DNA of 64,000 nucleotides, taken from Pseudophaeomoniella oleicola. Taxonomy: Eukaryota > Ascomycota > Eurotiomycetes > Phaeomoniellales > Phaeomoniellaceae. Of the stretch, positions 10,827 through 22,119 are shown one piece after another. The translations under genes and the position numbers were made by a program. How positions within the stretch are numbered: position 1 is the first letter of the stretch; each line of letters begins with the position of its first letter. The stretch is from NCBI GenBank assembly GCA_003868215.1, contig QWDQ01000071.1, forward strand, positions 1-64,000, written 5' to 3'. The notes under the pieces are model-generated. The model worked only from the letters and a program-made list of their open reading frames with translations. It made no database searches and was not told the origin of the DNA.

Positions 10827-13253
10827 ATGTTGTCCCTATTCTCTTATGGTCTTCTGACCCTCTCGGCGGTTCATTGTGTGCTTGGCCAGAATGCTACCAA
10901 CTCGTCCCTCGCCGGTGCTACCTACAAAGATCCATCAGCGAGCGTGGATGCCCGTGTTGCAGATCTCCTACCAAGGATGACATTGGAAGAGAAGATTGGC
11001 CAGTTGATGCAAGGTCGGTGTCATATGTCGAAGTTCAATCCTTGACACTGATTTGGTATGACGAGGTTAGGCGATGTTTCTAATTGGTTGAATACTTCTA
11101 CCGGAGCCTTCAACAGGTCAGGGCTTCTTGACAACATGGCGTACAAAGCAGGATCCTTTTACGTGGGCTACCCTGTTCCGTGGACATGGTTAGCAGATGC
11201 AATCAGAACAGGCCAACAATACCTTGTGAATGAAACTCGTCTCGGCATTCCTGCGTTCGTACAAACGGAAGGTATCCATGGATTTTTGATTGGAAATGCC
11301 ACAATTTTCAACTCCCCCATTGCATATGCTTGTTCGTTCAACCCAGACCTTGTGCAACAGATGGGAGACGTTATAGGAAAAGAAGCCGCTGCTTTCGGTG
11401 TGAGCCAAGTGTTTGCTCCCCTCGCCGATCTGGCACGTGAGCTCCGATACGGCCGTGTCGAGGAGACCAACGGAGAAGACCCGTACCTCACAGGCGAAAT
11501 TGCCTACAGTTACATTAAAGGCTTGCAGGGTCGAAATGTGTCTGCTACGGTCAAACATTTCGTTGGTTACAGTGCACCCGAGGGCGGGCTGAACACTGCT
11601 CCTGTGCACGGTGGCGAGCGTGAAATGAGAACCACTTGGATGCCTTCCTTCAAGCGCGCCATCATCGATGCAGGTGCATGGAGCATCATGTCTGCTTACC
11701 ATGCATATGATGGTATACCCGCCATTACAGACCACCACACCTTGACCGACATCCTCCGGGGTGAATGGGGTTATAAGTCATGGGTTACTAGCGACTCAGG
11801 TGCCACTGATCGTGTGTCGGACGCATTTCGAGTATGTCCGCCAAAGACAACGCTCGAAGGCGCCGAGTGTATCACAAGTAAGTCTCTGACAGCTGGCAAC
11901 GACGTTGAGATGGGCGGCGGCTCTTTCAATTACCGTAGCATCGCCAATTTGACAGCATCGGGTGGCTTAGACATCAGTGTCATCGACACAGCTGTATCAC
12001 GACTATTGTGGGCCAAGTTTACTTCGGGTCTGTTTGAGAAGCCGTATGCTAGTGGTACCCCGAGTCAGCTAAATAGCAGTGTTCACACACCTCAAGCACT
12101 TCAGCTTGCCAGAACATTGGACCGAGAGTCAATTGTCCTATTGGAGAACCACAACCAGACTCTCCCTCTTTCCAAATCAAGCAAAGTTGCGGTAATCGGC
12201 CCTACGGCACACGGCTACATGAACTATGGTGACTATGTCGTCAATCAATCCATGACGCACGGTGTGACACCGCTTGATGGCATTGTTTCTGCTATCGGAT
12301 CTCAGCACGTAGTATATGCTCAGGGTTGCGAACGCTGGTCCAACGACGAGTCCATGATACCAGAAGCAGTTACAGCCGCGGAATCTGCCGACGTCGCAGT
12401 CGTGATCGTTGGCACGTGGAGCCGTGACCAGGTCGAGCTTTGGCAAGGACTGAACGCCACCACCGGCGAACACGTTGATGTCTCCTCTCTCAACCTCGTT
12501 GGCGCTATGCCTGCCTTGGTCAGAGCCATATCTGCGACCGGCAAACCAACTGTGGTGGTGTTCTCGTCTGGGAAACCTATCACGGACGACTGGATCGCTA
12601 ATTCAACCTCTGCTCTCGTCCAACAGTTCTACATGTCCGAAATGGGTGGATATGCTCTTGCTGACATCCTCTTCGGCGATTACAACCCCTCCGGGAAACT
12701 CTCCGTCTCCTTCCCCCACGACGTCGGCACCCTTCCCTCTTACTACGACTACCTCAACTCTGGCCGCCCCGCTGACCCAGGGATGGCCTACCCCAACGGC
12801 ACCCTCTTATTCGGACACCAATACGTCCTAAACAACCCTGTACCCTGGTACGAATTCGGCTACGGAAAATCCTACTCGACCTTCCTCTACTCCAACGTCT
12901 CCCTCTCCCCCTCCACCAACATCTCCCACGCCGCCGCCCAATCCCCCACCACCACCCTGACAGCGACCGTCTCCGTCCAAAACACGAGCCCGCGCGACGG
13001 CCAAGAAGTCGTCCAGATCTACATCAAAGACCTCGTCTCCAGCGTCACCGTCCCGAACCAGTCCCTGAAAGGGTTCAAGAAGGTCTCGATCAAAGCTGGG
13101 CAGACGCAAACTGTGAGCGTGCCCATCAAAGTCTCCGACCTCGGTGTGTGGGGCGTTGGCATGAACTACGAGGTCGAGAGGGGAGAGTTCGCGGTGCTCG
13201 CGGGGAGTAGCAGTGCGGATATTAGGGGCAATGCTACGTTTTGGGTTGTCTGA
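10827..13253 (+). CDS. GH3 beta-glucosidase or beta-xylosidase, secreted
   Basis: Two exons (10827-11013 and 11071-13253; intron 57 bases with donor GTCGGT) give 789 residues. A signal peptide covers about 1-20. The GH3 N-terminal TIM barrel, the alpha/beta sandwich (from about residue 420) and the C-terminal fibronectin-like domain (last 100 residues) are all present. The nucleophile is in TSDSGATDR (D304). This SD(A/S)GA form, with GNDVEMGG further on, fits exo-acting beta-glucosidase/xylosidase subfamilies. Many N-x-S/T sites fit secretion. It removes terminal sugars from beta-linked oligosaccharides outside the cell; the exact sugar cannot be decided. It stands head to head with the GH28 gene. 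Confidence 0.92.
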
Positions 13254-13269
13254 GAGAGAGAGAGAGAGA
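13252..13269. repeat. (GA)9 microsatellite
   Basis: A GA tract begins at the TGA stop codon of the GH3 gene; the second base of the stop is the first G of the tract. Confidence 0.9.
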
Positions 13270-14015
13270 TAAATAGGAGGGAGGCGAGCGTGCTGCGTGT
13301 CTGGCCTAGGGCTGAAAATGTTACATTGGCTAGCTAGTAGGTAATAGGTACGGTATGGTATAGTAGCAAGCACTTCAATAAAAGTGAACTCCCCTCCTCC
13401 GTCGATTCTGCTCTGAGATATTATGTTCAACCGATAAGCTACCCAACTTTCTCTCTCCATCTCTCTTTCTCCCCTTTTTCCCCTCTGAAACCCTCCATTT
13501 CCATTGTCCTTCCAATCAACACATAGCCCACTCACTCACCAACTTGCTCGCTCACCCATCCACATCCTGACATCACCGCAATATGCTGGTGCTGATATCG
13601 ACGACGATGACGGGCAAACCAGTAAGAATAGGACGGATGATGATTTTCATCATCCCGGACTCATATAATGCCTTCCCCAATGTAGGGCTCGATCTCGATA
13701 AGGAAACTACACGTAGAGAAAAAGAATTTCCGAGTCAGAAAAAATACAACATTATTTTTCCAGTTGAATTGAAAACAAACATTGTTTTCCTTTCATCCCA
13801 GTTTTTAAAAAAGGGTATTGGACTTCAACAAGAAGATGAAGAAAAAGGTAGCAGTGACTTTTTTGGAGGTTGTGGAAAAAGAAGAGTGGGAGAGACAGAG
13901 TAGGATCTCCCTGTCTGACACCCACTATACATTGTGATAGAGAGGTGATAGAAAAAAAAAAAAGAGAAGGAGAAGAGATAAGGGTGGGAAAGAACGAGAA
14001 ATAGGGGTATCAAGG
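13254..14015. other. Convergent intergenic region
   Basis: This is the 3' flank of the GH3 gene (plus) and of the ZZ/EF-hand gene (minus). A (GA)n tract covers 13252-13269, directly at the GH3 stop codon. A purine-rich stretch lies at 13950-13980. No gene is seen. Confidence 0.6.
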
Positions 14016-17000
14016 TCAAAAACTTGCCATCTCAATCCAGCTGCCCACAAATGCCAATCGGCCCAACTCTCCAGTGTTGATAAGATCCTCGATGTCCTTT
14101 CCTGTGATGGTCCCTTTGCGGTCCGAGTCCCCAAACGGACTGACGCCGCGGTCTCCTATCATTTTCCGCACAAATTCGTCATAGCTCAGCGTGCCTTCTT
14201 TGCCGCCACGGAGGGACATTTCTAGATCATGTTGACGATGTCGCGACCAGGTCTGAAGCTGGGAGTCGGTGGGCCGGGGTTGAGGCCCTGTCGTGGACGG
14301 CTGCGTAGATAGAAGTGGACGGTCTGTTCGCGTCGGCGAAGTTGGAGTATTAGGGCGAAATTGAGGAAGAGTAGGGTCATAGTCGCCTGGACGAGACATT
14401 TCCTGAAATGAACCTGCATTTTCTACATGCTGAAGGGGTGATACATTGTTTGTTCGGTTGCGCGGAACTGATTCGCCATATTCATGGGCTCTCGTATGGG
14501 ATGGCGATGAGGGGTCGTTATGCGGATAGCGGATGTTAGTATTCACCTCCAGTGAGTTGTTCAAGTCCTGGCCAGAGATCATCGCATTTGGAGGGCTCAA
14601 ATCCGATTCTTGTGGCTGGTTGTCGGCCTCGTCAACTATCGAATAGCCAGATTGCTCCAGGAGTTCAGTAAGCGGTCTGTCATGTGGGTTGATCTCCTTT
14701 GAAGTCTTTGATTTCGCAGTCTGTTCTCGCTTTTCCAGAGCAGTCTTCCGAGCCTCATAGTCAAGTATCTCCTGGTGCCAGATCTGCCGCTCATGAGCAG
14801 TGGTTCGGGCGTCCATGGCGAGATCCTCTTTCGCCTTGAACAGGTCATCAAGCATCTCGTTGAAACCTTGTTGGACCGAAAGGTAGAGAAAGTCTTTGCC
14901 TACATCCTTCTCCGGCTCGGCAAGCTCAAAGCCTCCCCACCGTTCGCCGACTGGGATACTTCGAGAGGATGTATTAGATCGAGTCTCGTACTCAGTATCT
15001 GTAACACTATCCTCGAAGCGTACTTTAGATGATGATCTAGACCTGGGCGACCGAGGTCTGGAATTCGAGACAGAAGTGGCTTGGTTACCAAATTCAGCTT
15101 CGTCTTCCTCATCCGAGCTGGCCCATGCCTCATGGTATCCAGGGGGTGCGGAGCTGCCTTCCTCCTCATCAGTGTAGAATTGCCGACGTTTCCATCGACT
15201 GTGGATAATGGCTTGCCTATCGTTTTCGATTTCGGCTTTCCTCTTATGGTCCTGTCGGTCTTCCATTGCATGTATAACACGCACCCGATCAACCGGGTCC
15301 ATGATCTCCTCGATAGAGACAGCTTGTCCCAGTGCATGAGCAACATCAGAGGAGAGTAGCTCATCCTCATCAGGTGGCCATTCGATATCGGGGGTCGAGG
15401 TTCCTGAGTCTAAGGGATTGACCCGGCTCCATGTTCTCAAGCCACTGGTGAGGTGCGCGTCAAGATCATTACCATGAGGTCTTGGACGCCCGGCATCTGC
15501 GATGGCTTCAAATCGATCCCCTCTGGGCTCAGTATCTTCCCGAAGAGGTCCTTGCCCGTCAACAATGGCCATATCGCCTTCATTGTTCACAGCCTTGCCC
15601 ATGCCAGACCGTGATGGGATGCCGTCAGGAATGGGTCCCGGGAAGGCAGAGCTAATAGGTTGGCTGCTCAACACAATGTCTCTTATTCCCCCATCAGTGA
15701 AGAATTCATCTTCAATGCCTGCAATTGCGTCTCGCGTGAGCTCCTTCTGTACCACGAACCATGCCCGAAACACCCTTAAGAAGTCCTTGCGACTGACAAA
15801 CCCGTCGTTGTCAAGGTCATAGCCTCTGAAAATACGCTTCAGCCTTTCGTCACGGCTTGTATTCATCAGAACTGCAACACCAGAGACGAATTCCTCGAAC
15901 CCGATATACCCATCATTATCGGTGTCATAAAGTGCAAACATCCTGTCGTACAAGAGATTTGGAGGAGGTGGCCGAACGGATGTGGCAGGGACAAAGCACT
16001 TGTCGAAGGTCTTACGGTCCACAGCCATGCCTAGCTTATTAGGGTCGTCGGTCCATTCTGTTGCAGCCAAGCAAGTGAACTGATCCCATAGAGCATCTAT
16101 GTCTTGGTATTCAAGATCGTTCTCCTTCTTCAAACGCTCTGCAAGGGCTCTGGGGACCGTTCGAGTCATTTGATTGGGTTTGCCAGGATACCATACTGGA
16201 AGGGCCGGCCTTCCATTGCCTAGGAAAGGCGCGGGGATACGGACCTTGAAGAACAGGTGCGTCTTAATGTGGACTTGCGCTGCCTCGCAGTCCTCACAAA
16301 GATCATAGTCGTTACAGTTTGCGCATCTATAACGAACGCCTCGGATTGGTAGCATACCGCACGAATTGCATGAGACCCCTCGATGTATGTAACCTTCCCT
16401 CACAGCCTGGTCCTTGGCAATGTTGTAAACCAGATTTTGCAGGCCTTGAGCTTGGCCTCTATTTCGGTGGTTTTCGCGAGCATCCCTTGTGCGCATTTCA
16501 TCGTCACTTTCGTCGTCTACAATTGTCTCCTCCCGGTCCTCTGGGCCAAGCAATTGATCTGCTGGCAACCATTCGTCTTGATCGTGTTCAGCCCCAGAGC
16601 CGCTGTTTCTTTCCGGCCCGGCACGTGAGACAGGCCGCTGTTCATTGTTGAACCTCGAGATTGCAGCACTAGTCACTTCGTAGTTAACGCCACGCTCGAG
16701 GAGACCTATCCTCAAATATTGCTCTTCCAGCTGGCTGATTGTGCGGTCGACAAATGTATCTTGCAGAAAAGCATCCAGGAAGAGGTCCTCCGACCGACGA
16801 CGCAAATTTCGTGCGTCATTTGGACTCACTGCATACTGTTCTTCTAGTTGTGCTATAGAGGGTAGTCGCGAAAAGAGGAGGTCGATCGGGATAGGCCGAG
16901 GGGTTGCGTCAGTATATATTTCCACCAAGGCATAGCTCCGTCCCTCGGTTTCTCGTCTCTGTAATTGCTCGATGGCATTTTCAATGCGCACTCGAGCTTC

Positions 17001-17216
17001 AGGTACCGAAGATGATCTCCCTCGAACTCTGGTATGCTGAGGATTTCGCACTGCGCCGTGTCGCTGCAGTCGGGCATGTGGAACGGAGGCTTCGTGGGCT
17101 GCAATGTAATTCTTGTGAATTAGATAAATAGCGTAAGCAGCTGAGGCGCCAGCCAGTGTTAATATCACAGGCCTATATCGCGTCAGGGTAGAGTCTGCTG
17201 AAAAGCTCGACGACAT
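14016..17216 (-). CDS. ZZ zinc finger and EF-hand membrane protein
   Basis: A single exon encodes 1066 residues. A transmembrane segment lies at about 15-33, just after a short polar start, so it is probably N-terminally anchored. A ZZ-type zinc finger (283-320) has paired cysteines CxxC...CxxC...CxxC. It is followed by two canonical EF-hand loops at 431-442 (DTDNDGYIGFEE) and 467-478 (DLDNDGFVSRKD). The C-terminal half is acidic and Ser/Arg-rich with a short charged coiled coil (about 790-860). Calcium binding and zinc-dependent protein contact follow from the domains; the process is unknown. Proteins of this layout are conserved in Pezizomycotina but uncharacterised as far as I know. Its start faces the N-myristoyltransferase gene. 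Confidence 0.88.
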   Translation of the reverse strand: MSSSFSADSTLTRYRPVILTLAGASAAYAIYLIHKNYIAAHEASVPHARLQRHGAVRNPQHTRVRGRSSSVPEARVRIENAIEQLQRRETEGRSYALVEIYTDATPRPIPIDLLFSRLPSIAQLEEQYAVSPNDARNLRRRSEDLFLDAFLQDTFVDRTISQLEEQYLRIGLLERGVNYEVTSAAISRFNNEQRPVSRAGPERNSGSGAEHDQDEWLPADQLLGPEDREETIVDDESDDEMRTRDARENHRNRGQAQGLQNLVYNIAKDQAVREGYIHRGVSCNSCGMLPIRGVRYRCANCNDYDLCEDCEAAQVHIKTHLFFKVRIPAPFLGNGRPALPVWYPGKPNQMTRTVPRALAERLKKENDLEYQDIDALWDQFTCLAATEWTDDPNKLGMAVDRKTFDKCFVPATSVRPPPPNLLYDRMFALYDTDNDGYIGFEEFVSGVAVLMNTSRDERLKRIFRGYDLDNDGFVSRKDFLRVFRAWFVVQKELTRDAIAGIEDEFFTDGGIRDIVLSSQPISSAFPGPIPDGIPSRSGMGKAVNNEGDMAIVDGQGPLREDTEPRGDRFEAIADAGRPRPHGNDLDAHLTSGLRTWSRVNPLDSGTSTPDIEWPPDEDELLSSDVAHALGQAVSIEEIMDPVDRVRVIHAMEDRQDHKRKAEIENDRQAIIHSRWKRRQFYTDEEEGSSAPPGYHEAWASSDEEDEAEFGNQATSVSNSRPRSPRSRSSSKVRFEDSVTDTEYETRSNTSSRSIPVGERWGGFELAEPEKDVGKDFLYLSVQQGFNEMLDDLFKAKEDLAMDARTTAHERQIWHQEILDYEARKTALEKREQTAKSKTSKEINPHDRPLTELLEQSGYSIVDEADNQPQESDLSPPNAMISGQDLNNSLEVNTNIRYPHNDPSSPSHTRAHEYGESVPRNRTNNVSPLQHVENAGSFQEMSRPGDYDPTLPQFRPNTPTSPTRTDRPLLSTQPSTTGPQPRPTDSQLQTWSRHRQHDLEMSLRGGKEGTLSYDEFVRKMIGDRGVSPFGDSDRKGTITGKDIEDLINTGELGRLAFVGSWIEMASF

Positions 17217-17609
17217 GATTCAAGCCATCGCGTCTCGAGTAAGAGTATTAGTTGATATACTGGGCGGATTCCTCTTCCACAGGCGCTGACTCGAATCACG
17301 TAGATCGTGGTCACGTAGAAGAACAGCTTCAGGATTTAGATCTGGTGGAAATGTCCGAGAGCCTTGACGCAAATCATCCGAAGTGTGGGGAGAGAACGTT
17401 TTCTGTAGCTAAGAACACTCCCCACTTCTAAGTAAAGCTACTTCAACCCTCCAGGTATCCCGCATCCAGGGTTTCCAGTTCAGCAAAGAGCGACATACAG
17501 TGAAGAGCAACTACGGCGCTGCAGATAATTATCGCGGCCTCGTAGCTAGACGACCCTCAACGGTATCGGGAAAGAAGGGCACGATCTGCTCGAAGGACAG
17601 CCTCTCATC
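17217..17609. promoter_or_regulatory. Divergent promoter region, ZZ/EF-hand gene and NMT1
   Basis: 393 bases lie between the two divergent start codons. Nothing coding is seen. Both genes have broad, housekeeping-like structure and no clear TATA box is visible. Confidence 0.55.
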
Positions 17610-19331
17610 ATGGCGGAAGAGTCGAAAGATCCCACTCGCCAGGCAACAGTCGCAGATAATGAGGAAGAGTCTGAGGTTGAAGAAGTCGTCGACTCGAAAG
17701 CGGCCGATTCAGCTCCTCTTGCTGACCCTTCAGCGCCTTCCCTCAAGAAGAAGATCAAGAAGAAGATAAAGAAAGCTGCTTCGAGTGTTGGCTCATCCGA
17801 CTCCAAAGGTCATCCCCAACTGAACAATGAAGCTGTAACGCAGCTAATGGAGATGAACCCTCAATTGAGAGAACAAGTTGGTGGTATGGATCGTGCAAAG
17901 GCGCTTGAAGTCTTGAAAAAGATGGACATCGGAGAGCTGATGACCGGCATGTCGTTGACTGGCAAGAACCAGAAAGACATGGCATCCCATAAATTCTGGC
18001 AGACACAACCAGTGCGCCATTTTGACGAGACCGGTGATGTCGAGAGTGGGCCAATCTCGATCATCAAAGAGGAGGATGTTAGGAAAGAACCATATCCTTT
18101 GCCCAAGGGCTACGAATGGTGTACCTTGAATCTCGAGGACGGAAAGGAGGCTAAGGAGCTCTACGAACTCTTGTTGCTCCATTATGTGGAAGACGATAAT
18201 GCAATGTTTAGATTCAAATACTCCGAGCCATTCTTGAACTGGTAACGCATCACCTGTGTCTTTTCTACGAAGAGCTTTGACTAAATGACGATAGGGCATT
18301 AAAATCCCCCGGCTGGAAGAGGGAATGGCACGTTGGCGTAAGAACTTCGGAATCCAGAAAGTTGGTCGCATCGATCTGTGGTGTGCCTACAAGATTACGA
18401 GTCCGAAACGATGTGGTGCCTGTCAGTGAGATCAATTTCCTCTGCATACATAAGCGATTGAGATCACAGAGGTTGGCTCCTATGCTGATTCGCGAGGTGA
18501 CCCGCCGCTGTTACCTTGAAGGTACCTACCAGGCCATTTATACGGCCGGAGTTGTGCTTCCTACTCCTGTCTCAAGCTGTCGCTATTATCATCGCAGTCT
18601 TGACTGGCTCAAGCTCTACGAGGTCGGATTCTCGCCGCTGCCAGCGAATAGCACCAAGACACGTATGATATCACGGAACCAGCTTCCAGCAAATACATCG
18701 ACACCGGGACTGCGACCAATGGAAGAGAAGGACATCGATTCCGTTCTTGACTTATTGAAGCGATTCCTCTCAAGGTACCAAATGGCTCAAGAGTTTACGA
18801 GGGAAGAGGTCGAGCACTGGCTAGTTAACAAGGAGAAGCCGGAAAATCGAGTCGTATACTCCTTTTTAGTGGAACAGGACGGAAAAGTGACAGACTTCGT
18901 CAGCTTCTACTCCCTGGAGAGCAGTGTGATCCAGAAAGGGAAATATGACAACGTCAGGGCAGCATATCTGTATTACTATGCAACGGAAACTGTATTCCAA
19001 AAAGGATCGGCTGCTGAGAAGCAGTACAAAGAACGCCTGACTGGGTTGGTTCAAGACGCGTTGATCGAGGCCAAAAAGGTAAGATAAATCACAGAGCGCT
19101 ACTATACTTCGATGGACTAACAATTGCTTGTAGGCTAAGTTCGACGTATTCAATGCCTTGACTTTACAGGACAACCCACTGTTCTTAGAACAACTCAAAT
19201 TTGGCGGCGGTGATGGTATGTTGCATTTCTACCTTTACAACTACCGTACCCCGGCCATACCAGGAGGTATAAACGAGAAGAACCTACCTGATGAGAAGAA
19301 AATGGCTGGTGTCGGAATGGTCATGCTGTGA
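17610..19331 (+). CDS. NMT1: Glycylpeptide N-tetradecanoyltransferase (N-myristoyltransferase)
   Basis: Three exons (17610-18241, 18295-19078 and 19134-19331) give 537 residues. The N-terminus (1-60) is acidic, then Lys-rich ([10 protein letters not shown]), as in ribosome-binding NMT leaders. The N-terminal GNAT half has KFWQTQPV and [18 protein letters not shown], the myristoyl-CoA site. The C-terminal half has FVSFYSLES and YYYATE. The protein ends in GMVML, and the final carboxylate of the conserved terminal Leu is the catalytic base in this family. It transfers myristate to N-terminal glycine of proteins in the cytosol. It is normally a single-copy essential gene. A probable substrate, the PPZ-type phosphatase, is encoded at 41038. 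Confidence 0.97.
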
Positions 19332-19710
19332 GCAAAGTGCCTTGAGATCTCACCAACCTTTTGTGATATGCATGCAGCCTGCTCATATCGAAGGTAGTCA
19401 ATCAGGCAGGAAATATTGAAAATCTTGCATATTGATTGATGATCTAACGCATGGTCTCCATTTCCAATATGAGATTCGTTGTAGACCAAGGGTTCGGGTA
19501 TCGTCGTATGCGGCAGGCAAGCCAAATTCTAATATCATTAGCATCGAACTCTGTCATTTCGTAACTCCCATTGTAGTCAGGACACCTTACGCTCTTCCGC
19601 ATCATCAATTGACACAACCATTTGTATCGCCCATAATATAAGAGAAAAATCGACCCAGTAGCCAACTGTGACATTACGGACCTCTTGTCGAAGCCTCTTT
19701 GTAGACAAGG
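19332..19710. other. Intergenic, NMT1 to small membrane protein
   Basis: This is the 3' flank of NMT1 and the promoter of the next gene. No coding sequence or repeat is recognised. Confidence 0.55.
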
Positions 19711-20441
19711 ATGGATTCTACCCTCGCAACTACTTTGCTCAACGTCCCACAAGCAGCCCTTGGTGGCTACGCTCTGTACTGGTCTGTAATATCGATCCGA
19801 AAACTACGGAAATATGAGGAGAAGACAGAGCATGCTGCTGAATACTCGGACACTGCCGCCGAGCAGTTGCACCGGACGAGGACGACGCAGGGCGCTGGGG
19901 CCGTTGCTGTGAGTTTGCCTGTTCTCTTTCTTGCCTCCTCTCAAGTCTATTGTTCGTCTTTATTTCGAATGAGGATTCAGCATCTTGTGGATTGCCTTGT
20001 TGCCTCTGCAGCAGGAAGAGCAAAATGTAACTGCCGCAAGCTATATGCGTGAATACCCTCTGTATTACACGGATGAGCGCCGTCTTACAGTATTCGTTGG
20101 GTTGTCAAACGCATAAGTCTTCGGCGCGCGTACTGACACCGGCTCACTAGATTACCGTCTCACTAGCATCGTCACTTTATATGTGTTACCATTCCCTGAG
20201 CCGAAAAGAATTTGATGGCAAAACCCCGATGCTACTAGCAGTCTTCAACGCAAGTGCTTGCCTCCTCGCGAGGTTCCACATATCCGGATTTTGGAAGAAT
20301 AAGGCCAAAGTGCCTCTTCCGGGCACAGGGGATTACAATGATGCTATATCCACCACAGCGACCGTGAGGAAATCCATAGGGTTTCTCAGTGCTTCATGGC
20401 TGGCACGGCTGGCACTAGACGGCATGGGGTTGTCGGCCTGA
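19711..20441 (+). CDS. Small predicted membrane protein, unknown function
   Basis: I assembled this from three in-frame exons. Exon 1 is 19711-19908, ending at GTGAGT. Exon 2 starts at 20012. Exon 3 is 20151-20441 after a CACTAG acceptor with a TACTGAC branch site. Exon 2 may end at 20026 (donor GTAACT, 167 residues in total) or at 20089 (donor GTATTC, 188 residues). Both keep frame and I cannot choose. The N-terminus has a moderately hydrophobic helix (10-28) followed by a charged helix rich in Glu and Lys. Later segments (ITVSLASSLYM and MLLAVFNASACLLARF) could be membrane helices. No family is recognised. Confidence 0.6.
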
Positions 20442-21190
20442 AAGTACGGAGTACAGAGTACAGTAATCGGTTTCTTTGAATAGTCACAGTAGGGCTACGG
20501 CAACTGCGGAACTCCAGACGGCCCGATGTTGGGAAACGAAGTGCATTTCCAATTGTACAACTATTCATACAGCATGGGTACATCGCATATCAGCATCTGA
20601 CATACTGGTCAGAATCCAGTCAGATCAGTCGGCAGGCATTTGCTACGAATCTATCTGACTCACTCTCTCTGGTAAACTTGCCCTTGATGCGGCCGCCACT
20701 ATGTCCGCTATCGCCGCGTTTCGATTCCGTCACAAGCGGCGGATTGGATTCCGTCTCTTTCCTCAGATTCACCCACTCGACCACCTTGGAGAAGATGTCG
20801 ATCGGCCTTCCGTGCCGAACAATGAAGGGAAAAGAATTTGTGGTTGTGCTACGTACCATACATAGTAGGAAGGTCCATGATTGACTTTTCTCCTTTTTCA
20901 ATAAAAGGATTCGGTACTTGGGGAAGTGTCGAGAAGTGTATTGTTGATGATGATGATGATGATGATGTAAACCCCACTGTTTTTCGTTTCTGTCTGATGT
21001 CAATCATTGCTGGCTATCTCAGAGAGGGGCAATTAGATGTAGGAATTTCGAACACGGATAGGATGGTATATATTCAGTAGATAACCCCTCTAATATCTTC
21101 TTTCAATTGTAGACGATCTTCCTCATCAATTTTCAAGAACTTTTCCCATATCAAAAGCTTATAGACATCATCATCATCATCATCATCATC
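20442..21190. other. Intergenic with GAT and CAT microsatellites
   Basis: No gene is seen. A (GAT)n tract covers 20946-20967. A (CAT)n tract at 21166-21192 runs directly into the start codon of the dehydrogenase gene. The last 90 bases before it form a plausible short 5' leader. Confidence 0.65.
20946..20967. repeat. (GAT)7 microsatellite
   Basis: A perfect GAT tract lies about 220 bases upstream of the dehydrogenase gene. On the other strand it is ATC, matching the (CAT)n tract at 21166. Confidence 0.95.
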
Positions 21191-21192
21191 AT
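21166..21192. repeat. (CAT)9 tract abutting a start codon
   Basis: The tract's last CATCATG supplies the ATG of the dehydrogenase gene at 21191. There is no intervening leader, so tract-length changes alter the sequence just before the start. Confidence 0.93.
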
Positions 21193-22119
21193 GCCTCGTG
21201 TATTTCTCGTTACCGGTACTTCAACCGGCTTCGGCCACTACCTTGTCCAAGAAATCATCGACCGCGGTGACATCGCCGTCGCCACAGCCCGCAAGCCCGA
21301 CACCTTGAAATTCAAGGGCACGACCAAGGACAACTACCTCGCGCTTAAGCTCGACGTGACCGACAAGAAATCCATCAGCGATGCGTTCGACACTGCGGTC
21401 AAGACATTCGGCCGGATCGACGTCGTCGTCAACAACGCCGGGTACGGGCTCGCCGGCTGCTTCGAAGAGTACACCGACGAGCAGATGCGCCAGCAGTTCG
21501 AGGTCAACTTCTTCGGGCTGTTGGACGTGACGAGGAAGGCGATGGAGGTGATGCGCGAGCAGAAACCGTCGGGGGGTCTCATCCAGCAGGTCACCAGCAT
21601 CGGTGGTCAGCGAGGGGTTGGATACTTTAGCTTATACTGCGCTTCGAAGTGGGCTGTGGAGGGCTTCACGGAGTCCGTGGTACAAGAGTTGAAGCCTGAA
21701 TGGGGTATCAAATTCTCCATCATTGAGCCTGGTGGCTTCAGGTATGTGTTCGAACACTCTCTCTCTTCGTTTGCTACCCTATTGTTCAAATGAGAGTATT
21801 GTTGTTGCTGAGACTAACATGTCAAAACAGAACGGATTGGGCAGGCCGCTCCATGACCTTTGCCGACCGACACCCAGCTTACGACCACAAGAACGCAAAG
21901 GCCGATACATCAAAGCGCAACGGCTCCCAGGCCGGAGATCCAGTCAAAGGCGCCAAGGTCATGTACGAGTTTGCGATCATGAAGGACCCCCCTCCAAGGG
22001 TCGTCGTCGGTACCGATGCGTATAAGGGCCTCATGGCCAAGCTCGAAACTTACGGCGAGATCTATCCGAAGTACAAGGAACTCAGCACCAGCACTAATGT
22101 TGAGGGGTATGAGGGCTAG
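21191..22119 (+). CDS. Short-chain dehydrogenase/reductase
   Basis: Two exons (21191-21741 and 21831-22119) give 279 residues. The classical SDR features are all visible: the nucleotide-binding TGTSTGFG (8-15), DVTD, NNAGYG, and the catalytic YxxxK as YCASK with an upstream Ser in VTSIGG. EPGGFRTDWAGRS, after the splice junction, is the usual substrate-loop region of the fungal SDR5-like group. It carries out NAD(P)-dependent oxidation or reduction of an unknown alcohol or ketone in the cytosol. The start codon lies at the end of a CAT microsatellite, so tract length changes would alter the leader or add His codons upstream only if an earlier Met were used. Confidence 0.93.

Noticed and set aside
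12828-13535. 235-codon minus-strand frame as a gene
   Set aside because: It is antisense to the GH3 C-terminus, with Gly-rich low-complexity content produced by the other strand's codon bias.
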